This document shows, piece by piece, positions 34,996-40,544 of a DNA stretch of 40,544 bases. The stretch is from Candidatus Omnitrophota bacterium. GTDB taxonomy: Bacteria > Hinthialibacterota > Hinthialibacteria > Hinthialibacterales > Hinthialibacteraceae. The position numbers and the translations under genes are program-made. A model generated the notes under the pieces. It was given only the letters and a program-made list of their open reading frames with translations. It did not search any database and was not told where the DNA came from. The stretch lies in the NCBI GenBank assembly GCA_016934335.1, contig JAFGTC010000300.1, forward strand, positions 1-40,544, written 5' to 3'. Every line of letters begins with the position of its first letter. Position 1 is the first letter of the stretch.

Positions 34996-35088
34996 CGCCC
35001 GAATTGCCGATCGCCCCCGCGCTCTTTATCTACAGCGCCGCCGTGAACGCGACTACAATAATTCCATCCATGACAGCGAGCTGAACTG

Positions 35089-36738
35089 ATGACAAAAAAA
35101 ATCCCTACAACTCTTTGGCTGTTTTTGCTCATTGCCTGCGCGTACATCGGCCTCCGTTCTCATACGCTCCTTGCCGCTTTTCCCCATGATGAAGGGCTGT
35201 TTCTTTATGGAGGGCAGGCATGGGCGAACGGCGAATTAGCCTATCGAGACTTTTGGGATCATAAGCCTCCCGCCACGTTTTTCTTTCATTCCATTCCCCT
35301 GCGCCTTTTTCCGTTTTCCATCGCAGCGGTCAAAATTCATGAGTGTCTTTGGCTTGCTTTGTCGGCGCTGCTGTTATTCGCTCTATGCCGCAGGCGATTC
35401 AGCCGGGCGGCTTCCTTCCTGACGCTGGCGTTTTATATTTTTTATACCTCCCTTCCCTACACGATCCGAACCGGCGGACTTACCGAAGAAAACGCACTCT
35501 TTTTTGTCGTTCTCTCGTTCTATCTGATCTTGCGTAAAAGCGAGAAGCCTCTTTGGAGCGCATTGTGGGCCGGATTGGCGCTCGGCGCCGCCGTCCAATT
35601 CCGCCAGACCTTCATTTTCGAATCGCTCTTTTTATTGGGAGCGGCGCTGCATTCGATCCGGCGCAGCAACGAAGCCCGGTTCACGATCTGGAAGCCCGGC
35701 TTGGCTCTCGCGGCGGGCATGATTCTGCCCGAAATCCTGGTGTCGCTGTATTTCCTTATCCAAGGCGCATGGTTCGATTATTTTGAAGCCAGTTACTTGA
35801 TCAATTTCTTTTACGTGGGCCCCGCCCGGCCGGAGCGCGCCTTGAGTGAGATTCTGGCCATCCAATGGACCTTCATCCGATCCACCGGCCCTTATCTTCT
35901 TTCGCCGCTTCTCGCATTCTCCGTTTATTACTGGATCCCCAAGACCAATCGTTGGATGCTCTGGCCCCTCCTGGCGGCCTTCCTCGGCGATGCGTGCGCC
36001 ATATCGCTGAGCGGCGAGTATTACGAGCATTATTACGTCCAGGCGGCGGCTTCCAGCATCCTGCTGCTAGCCCTCTTTCTAGACGGGCTTGAACAGGCGA
36101 TCCGAAAGGCATGGAATCCATCCAACGCCGCTTCTCATCGGGCGATGTCCGCGATCTTCTCTCTCCTTCTCATAACCATAACCGCTTATCCTTTCGTCAG
36201 CGCAATAAAACGGTATGAAAGCGATGTTCGGCAAATTCTCCAAGAACGCTCTCAATTGGAATCAACCACCGGATTTCAGCAGGGAGCGGCGCAAGCGATC
36301 CGGGATCTCACCGATCCGGAAGATCGAATTCTGCTTATCGGTCGCGATCCCAACTCCATTTACATCCAATCCAAACGCTATGCAGGTTCGCGATTTTATC
36401 ATTTCACGCCTCTATGGAAAGAGAAATTGGAAGGCGTAATCACGGCGCGACACATGAAAGCATTTATGCAGGATCTTTCGGATAAGCGCCCTGCCATCCT
36501 CCTGATCGATCGCCGCTCGATCCAAAAACTTCTCGAAGATAGTGAATTCATGCAGCAGGTCAATGACTATTTCGAAAAAAATTACACCGCCTTGGATGAG
36601 ATTGTTGAAGAATCTCCCGAGGATCTATGGTTTTGGTATGGGCCCCGCCTGACCTTCTTGATTCGCAACGACAAAATCGGCGCGGTCAAAGATCGATACG
36701 CCCGCATCGCGAAACAATCTGACGCCGCCGGGAAGTAA
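35089..36738 (+). CDS. GT39-like membrane glycosyltransferase
   Basis: This 549-aa membrane protein has about 10-11 hydrophobic segments and a soluble C-terminal part of about 170 residues. The first outside loop carries the typical ArnT/PMT/GT39 pattern: PHDEGLFLYGGQAWANGELA and then YRDFWDHKPPATFF, with the acidic pair DE as the likely catalytic site. Such enzymes use polyprenyl-phosphate sugars to glycosylate lipids or proteins outside the cytoplasmic membrane. Donor and acceptor are unknown. It is the second GT-C protein in the window and the two share little beyond the layout. It follows lgt by about 90 nt and may share its transcript; it ends 28 nt from the convergent pgeF stop. Confidence 0.8.
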   Translation: MTKKIPTTLWLFLLIACAYIGLRSHTLLAAFPHDEGLFLYGGQAWANGELAYRDFWDHKPPATFFFHSIPLRLFPFSIAAVKIHECLWLALSALLLFALCRRRFSRAASFLTLAFYIFYTSLPYTIRTGGLTEENALFFVVLSFYLILRKSEKPLWSALWAGLALGAAVQFRQTFIFESLFLLGAALHSIRRSNEARFTIWKPGLALAAGMILPEILVSLYFLIQGAWFDYFEASYLINFFYVGPARPERALSEILAIQWTFIRSTGPYLLSPLLAFSVYYWIPKTNRWMLWPLLAAFLGDACAISLSGEYYEHYYVQAAASSILLLALFLDGLEQAIRKAWNPSNAASHRAMSAIFSLLLITITAYPFVSAIKRYESDVRQILQERSQLESTTGFQQGAAQAIRDLTDPEDRILLIGRDPNSIYIQSKRYAGSRFYHFTPLWKEKLEGVITARHMKAFMQDLSDKRPAILLIDRRSIQKLLEDSEFMQQVNDYFEKNYTALDEIVEESPEDLWFWYGPRLTFLIRNDKIGAVKDRYARIAKQSDAAGK

Positions 36739-36766
36739 GCCGGCAGCCCCGGACGGACTTGGATAT

Positions 36767-37531
36767 TTATCGCCCGTCGCGCATGATGACCGCCATGTTA
36801 TGCCCGCTTCCTTTTCCATCGCGCCGGTAGGAAAAAAATCGCCGATCGCAAAACGTGCAGTCGCCGGATGTCTCAATGCTGCCAGGCGGAACGCCGGCGC
36901 CTTCAAGTTGAATTCGATTGAGTTGTTTTAGATCGATGGATGTTGTTGCATCCCGGAAGCAATCGCTATAGCCGCCCCAGCGATCCTTGAATTTTTCCCA
37001 TAAATCATCGCCGACCGTGAATCCTTCCACGGAAATGCCGGGGCCGATCCAGACATTCAAATCCCGGGCATCCACGGCAAATTCGGAGTGCATTCGCTGC
37101 ACGGTTTTTACGGCTATCTCGTCGAAGGTTCCGCGCCATCCCGCATGAGCCAATCCAATGACGCCCGCATCCGAGGTCGAGAAGAAAATCGGCAGGCAAT
37201 CGGCGATCAGAATCGCCAGGGGAAGATTTTCCTCCTGCGTAATCAACGCATCGCCGCGGCCGACTTGATCGTCGCCGGTCAACGCCCCCGCTCCGCAATG
37301 CTCCTGCTCGACCGGCCAAATCCCGGTTCCGTGTTCTTGATAAACATGCGTGAGATTCTCGTGCGGAATCTCCAGGAAGCCGCAGGCCCGCCGCCGGGCC
37401 TCCATAACCGTCTCTCGGGGAGCGGATTTGAAACTTAAATTATCCTCCAGGCTTCTCTCCTCCCCCGGAAGAAAAAATCCATGCTTCAACCTTGGGATGG
37501 AATTCAAACGCCTCGATTGCACGATTTCCAT
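36767..37531 (-). CDS. pgeF: Peptidoglycan editing factor PgeF (YfiH/multicopper polyphenol oxidase family)
   Basis: PgeF family proteins remove wrongly incorporated serine from peptidoglycan precursors; some members were described as purine-nucleoside-active or laccase-like. The 254-aa product has the metal-site marks: EHG (His67), ADCLPIFF (Cys112), LAHAGWRGT (His129) and IGPGISVEGF, with TFCDRRFFSYRRDG near the C-terminus. The length is normal. AGGAA precedes the ATG. It is divergent from the TPR lipoprotein and convergent with the GT39-like gene, so it is probably a single-gene transcript. Confidence 0.9.
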   Translation of the reverse strand: MEIVQSRRLNSIPRLKHGFFLPGEERSLEDNLSFKSAPRETVMEARRRACGFLEIPHENLTHVYQEHGTGIWPVEQEHCGAGALTGDDQVGRGDALITQEENLPLAILIADCLPIFFSTSDAGVIGLAHAGWRGTFDEIAVKTVQRMHSEFAVDARDLNVWIGPGISVEGFTVGDDLWEKFKDRWGGYSDCFRDATTSIDLKQLNRIQLEGAGVPPGSIETSGDCTFCDRRFFSYRRDGKGSGHNMAVIMRDGR

Positions 37532-37637
37532 AACAGATTCCTTTCACAAACAGCCATCCATTGATTGAATGATCCGCAATGGTACGATACAATTCAACCG
37601 GTTTAAAAATCTTGAATCAGGATCGGAATTAACCTCT

Positions 37638-38762
37638 ATGCTTTCATATAGTATGCCACAGAGAATCCTCTTATCCATCCGTAAAAAGGCAATTCCGACG
37701 GTCTTTTTCTTTTCGCTTCTCGTTTTATCGGCTTGCTCCGAAAAGCCCCAAGACGTTCGCGTCATTGATGTAAATCCCTTGTTAGCCGAAGGGAAACTGG
37801 AGGAGGCAGCGCAGGAAATCACGCGCGCCTTGGCGGAATATCCCAACAATGTGGATTTATTATACAACCTCGCCTCCATTCAACGCCTGCAGGAAAAACT
37901 GGACACAGCCCGCGCCACCCTGACCAAAGCGCTGTCCATCAAACCCGATGACGACGACGCCAACTTTCTCCTGACGGAAATCTTGATTCAAATCGGTAAA
38001 GTGCAGGAAGCGTGGGATCGTTTTCACATGCTGAGCGACATGTACCGCCGCCGCCCGCTCGCCCAATACACTCTGGGCGTGATTCACGCCCGTTTGGGCA
38101 ACTGGCAAAACGCGGAAGGATGCTTTCGCGCGGCGGTCGAATTGGGCGATAAAACCGCCGCCGCAAAATCCGCTCTGGCTTTCGTCACCTGCAAACAAGG
38201 GCGATTGAATGAAGGGCGCGCCTATCTGACGGAAGCGGAGACGGCGGACGATCCCACCCCGGCCGCCATGAGCCAGATGGCGGAATCGTACCTGATTCTC
38301 GAACAGGTTCAAAAAGCCAGAGACATCGCCCGCCAATTGACCCAACGATACCCAAGCGATGCACACTACTGGGCTTTATTAGGCCGGACGGAGATGAAAC
38401 TGCTCAATTTCGCCGATTCGGAAAGCGCTTTCACCCGGGCTCTCACCTGCCCGAATGCAAATCCGTGGGTTCAGATCCAATATGCGGAAATGCTGTACGC
38501 CTCGCATCGAGAAGACGAAGCCCTCGCGCAGGCAACCGACGCCGAGACGCAGATCAGCCGCATGAATCTGCCCATTCTGAATCCGTCTCTCTATAATCTC
38601 TTGGCCGCTCTGTACGCCAAAAACGATCAAATGCTGCTGGCCCAGCGCTTTTTAAATCGCTCCCTGCAAATCGATCCGACCCAGCCCAGGATACGAGAAA
38701 TTCTTCAGAAACTATCCGCTCCTCTTTCTCCGGACGCACAACAAAACAGCGAATCGAATTGA
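37638..38762 (+). CDS. TPR-repeat lipoprotein
   Basis: This 374-aa protein starts with a basic segment, a hydrophobic stretch FFFSLLVL and the lipobox LSAC, so it should be a lipid-anchored envelope protein. The remainder is built from tetratricopeptide repeats of about 34 residues, such as LLAEGKLEEAAQEITRALAE, NLASIQRLQEKLDTARATL and GVIHARLGNWQNAEGCFRAA, probably eight or nine in all. TPR solenoids bind partner proteins; the partner is not evident. ATG 37638 is preferred to 37569, which would push the signal peptide too far inward. The downstream hpt start lies 8 nt past its stop. Confidence 0.8.
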   Translation: MLSYSMPQRILLSIRKKAIPTVFFFSLLVLSACSEKPQDVRVIDVNPLLAEGKLEEAAQEITRALAEYPNNVDLLYNLASIQRLQEKLDTARATLTKALSIKPDDDDANFLLTEILIQIGKVQEAWDRFHMLSDMYRRRPLAQYTLGVIHARLGNWQNAEGCFRAAVELGDKTAAAKSALAFVTCKQGRLNEGRAYLTEAETADDPTPAAMSQMAESYLILEQVQKARDIARQLTQRYPSDAHYWALLGRTEMKLLNFADSESAFTRALTCPNANPWVQIQYAEMLYASHREDEALAQATDAETQISRMNLPILNPSLYNLLAALYAKNDQMLLAQRFLNRSLQIDPTQPRIREILQKLSAPLSPDAQQNSESN

Positions 38763-38770
38763 CGGACGCC

Positions 38771-39316
38771 ATGAAACCGCCTCTTCAAAAAATTCTGATT
38801 TCCCGGGAGCAGCTGCAATCCCGCATCAAACAATTGGCTCAAGAGATCAATCAAGATTATCAAGGGCAGGAATTAGTGCTGGTCTCGGTGTTAAAAGGCT
38901 CCGTCATATTTCTCGCCGATTTGATGCAGGAACTGGATTTGGACGTCGAAATGGGATTCTTGTATCTTTCCAGTTATCGGGGAGAGACGTCGCCCCAAGG
39001 CGAAGTGAAGCGCTACCTGATTCCCTTCCCCGACATTGAAGATCGCCATGTTATGCTGGTGGAAGATATTTTCGATACCGGCGCCAGTCTGTCGTACGCC
39101 TGGGAATTGTGCAAAAAGAAAAACCCGCGATCTTTGAAAACCTGCGTCCTGCTGGTGAAACAGGATATCGCGCGGACGGCTCTGCCCCCTCTCGATTATC
39201 AAGGCTTCACCATCCCGAATGAATTCGTCGTGGGCTTCGGATTGGATTACAAAGAAAAATACCGTCAATTGCCCTATATCGCCGTGCTGGACGCATCATC
39301 CGGATCGAACGGATAA
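38771..39316 (+). CDS. hpt: Hypoxanthine phosphoribosyltransferase
   Basis: Hpt converts hypoxanthine or guanine and PRPP to IMP or GMP in purine salvage. The 181-aa product has the PRPP loop VMLVEDIFDTGASL, the early VLKGSVIFLADL strand and the flexible-loop region YLSSYRGETSPQGE. The C-terminal part VVGFGLDYKEKYRQLPYIAVL is typical of the family. ATG 38771 is chosen because the usual family start (M-K-x-x-L-x-K-h-L-I-S) follows it; a TTG four codons earlier overlaps the TPR gene stop and is less likely. The two genes are probably cotranscribed. Confidence 0.93.
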   Translation: MKPPLQKILISREQLQSRIKQLAQEINQDYQGQELVLVSVLKGSVIFLADLMQELDLDVEMGFLYLSSYRGETSPQGEVKRYLIPFPDIEDRHVMLVEDIFDTGASLSYAWELCKKKNPRSLKTCVLLVKQDIARTALPPLDYQGFTIPNEFVVGFGLDYKEKYRQLPYIAVLDASSGSNG

Positions 39317-39334
39317 AGCATCCTGATCAAGCCC

Positions 39335-39808
39335 TCAAATCGTCGTGGGATGCGATTCCAGCCAATGGCGGAATTCGGAGGGAACTTTGCTTTGTCGGGC
39401 GGCTTGGATGATTTTCTTCAAATAATCATGGCTCGGCAGCAGGCCATAGGCGGTCACATCGGGCCATCCCGCATAGGTCATCGCTGAAATGCGCCGGCCG
39501 CTGCAGCTGCAGGCGAAAACCAGTTTGCGATAGTATTTCATATCGGGCACGCCGATGTCTTCGTCCAACTTCAAAAAATCATCCTCCGCTATTTCATAGA
39601 GCACGCCTTCCACACGATTCCCCCGCGCGGGAACGATATTGGCCAATCCTCGCTTTTCAAATCGAAACAGTTCGTCTTCCAGAACATTAAACACCAATCG
39701 ATAATCGGGGAGAAAGGCGGGAATGGGCGCGCTATAAGTGATCTGCAGCCGCTTCAAATAACTTGAATCCATGTGTTGACTGTAGGTAAAATAATACACC
39801 CCATCCAT
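39335..39808 (-). CDS. Gamma-glutamylcyclotransferase-fold (AIG2-like) protein
   Basis: This product of about 157 aa has the GGCT/AIG2 fold pattern: YYFTYSQHMD near the N-terminus (the YGSN-like loop), then LVFN, then GLANIVPARGNRVEGVLYEI and a C-terminal YLKKIIQAA helix. Such enzymes release 5-oxoproline from gamma-glutamyl compounds. The active-site glutamate of the family is probably the one in DEDIG. The frame could also start five codons earlier at 39823; both starts have a purine-rich ribosome site. It lies just behind the secretin gene on the same strand and converges with hpt. The substrate is unknown. Confidence 0.7.
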   Translation of the reverse strand: MDGVYYFTYSQHMDSSYLKRLQITYSAPIPAFLPDYRLVFNVLEDELFRFEKRGLANIVPARGNRVEGVLYEIAEDDFLKLDEDIGVPDMKYYRKLVFACSCSGRRISAMTYAGWPDVTAYGLLPSHDYLKKIIQAARQSKVPSEFRHWLESHPTTI

Positions 39809-39856
39809 CTTTCCTTCTCTCATTCCCTTCTCCCAGGCGTCGAACGCTAAATAAAT

Positions 39857-40544
39857 TTATTCGTCTTTCGATTCGACGCGAATGATCCCCGAATCCATTT
39901 GATCCTGAAGCGAAGGCTCCTTCTGTGAAGCGTTGCGCGAATTGATGCGGTTGTTCCGCACAGCCTCCTCGATGGCTTTTTGCTCATTTTCCTGTTCGTT
40001 CGACCAATCCAATAATTTGTCATCCACTGTAGTATCGACGAATTTGGTTGCGCCTTTGCTTTGCAAATTCCGCATTTGTTGGAAGTTGTCAACCTGTGCG
40101 AAATCGAAGGGATCGTCGATGTTGACAATTCGCGGCGTAATGAAGATGAGCATTTTTTCTCTATCATCTTCCGTGCTTTTCTTCTTAAAGAGATTTCCTA
40201 AGATCGGTATGCTGCTGAGAATCGGCACGCCGCTATGCGATTGACTCGATTTTCGATTGATGATCCCGCCCAGCACGACGGTGCGCCCGCTTTTCACCGT
40301 CACCACCGTATCGACGAACGAACCGTCGACCGCCAGCGCTTCGCCGAGATTGGTCAGATTCACGCGGCGCGCGCGCGTGTCTTCGACCATGATAAACATC
40401 TCTACATATCCCGCTTCGCTGGCGTATACTTCGAGATCGATGGTTGTACCGACCTCGCGGGTCTGTTGGTAATAACTATCGGAATTGCCGCCGCCGTAGT
40501 AGCCGCCGTAAACCGACCGCGTCGCATAAGGCTCCTCCGAACCG
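39857..40544 (-). CDS. Secretin, type II secretion/type IV pilus (3' part)
   Basis: The gene runs in from beyond the right edge; about 229 C-terminal residues are present. The secretin beta-barrel core is clear: EVGTTIDLEVYASEAGYVEM, VDTVVTVKSGRTVVLGGI, then VPILSSIPILGNLFKKK and EKMLIFITPRIV, the family signature. Upstream of these is a Gly/Tyr-rich segment (YGGYYGGGNSDSYYQQ). The protein ends with a charged Asn/Gln/Lys-rich tail of about 80 residues, where S-domain pilotin contacts occur in GspD. GspD and PilQ both remain possible; the tail slightly favours GspD. It would form a multimeric outer-membrane pore. Confidence 0.85.
   Translation of the reverse strand, partial: GSEEPYATRSVYGGYYGGGNSDSYYQQTREVGTTIDLEVYASEAGYVEMFIMVEDTRARRVNLTNLGEALAVDGSFVDTVVTVKSGRTVVLGGIINRKSSQSHSGVPILSSIPILGNLFKKKSTEDDREKMLIFITPRIVNIDDPFDFAQVDNFQQMRNLQSKGATKFVDTTVDDKLLDWSNEQENEQKAIEEAVRNNRINSRNASQKEPSLQDQMDSGIIRVESKDE

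Overview
The window looks like a chromosomal segment of a Gram-negative, free-living bacterium, probably from an uncultured or poorly sampled phylum. A secretin, lipoprotein-processing enzymes (lspA, lgt) and lipobox proteins imply an outer membrane. Twin-arginine-exported Gfo/Idh/MocA oxidoreductases and a Tat-exported sugar-isomerase-like TIM barrel are typical of planctomycete-like or Hydrogenedentes/Poribacteria-like genomes. That placement is an inference from gene content; no marker gene here fixes the phylum. Base composition is mid-range by eye, with AT-rich intergenic patches. I see no phage, integrase, transposase or CRISPR array.

Layout. 1-1.4 kb: a small lipoprotein, an ArsR-type repressor with a perfect palindromic operator, and a decayed Tat-leader gene. 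1.4-6.7 kb (minus strand): tRNA-Thr(CGT), a family 4-like glycosyltransferase, recO, a Tat-exported sugar isomerase/epimerase, and a GT-C-type membrane glycosyltransferase. The last has a leader holding a candidate promoter, minipeptide, intrinsic terminator and a near-consensus Fur box. 7.1-15.6 kb (plus): carB with its terminator, a small conserved protein, an unassigned polytopic membrane protein, an asparagine-synthetase-like enzyme without the glutaminase cysteine, and a Tat-exported Gfo/Idh/MocA protein. 15.8-20.3 kb (minus): a very large secreted repeat protein with a duplicated architecture, preceded by a tiny ORF. 20.9-23.8 kb: a secreted CBM9-like protein and a second Tat Gfo/Idh/MocA protein, convergent across a strong terminator. 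24.2-39.3 kb (mostly plus): clpB, manC, manB, a rhomboid protease, ileS, lspA, lgt, a GT39-like membrane glycosyltransferase, pgeF (minus), a TPR lipoprotein and hpt. 39.3-40.5 kb (minus): a gamma-glutamylcyclotransferase-fold protein and the 3' part of a type II/IV-pilus secretin gene.

How the genes may work together. manC and manB make GDP-mannose. Together with two GT-C-type membrane enzymes and one cytoplasmic GT-B enzyme they suggest lipid-linked glycan assembly or envelope glycosylation, although they are not one operon. ileS-lspA-lgt links translation and lipoprotein maturation and serves the lipobox proteins seen here. The Tat-exported oxidoreductases and isomerase plus the CBM9-like protein point to periplasmic sugar processing. 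The remaining core genes are ordinary housekeeping.

Most unusual items: the duplicated propeller/LDG-repeat protein, the Fur box and attenuator-like leader before the membrane glycosyltransferase, the cysteine-less asparagine-synthetase homologue, the decayed Tat gene behind the ArsR palindrome, and several intergenic repeat families, one of which supplies the stop codon of the gene beside it. I did not find a defence system or a clearly new multi-gene system.
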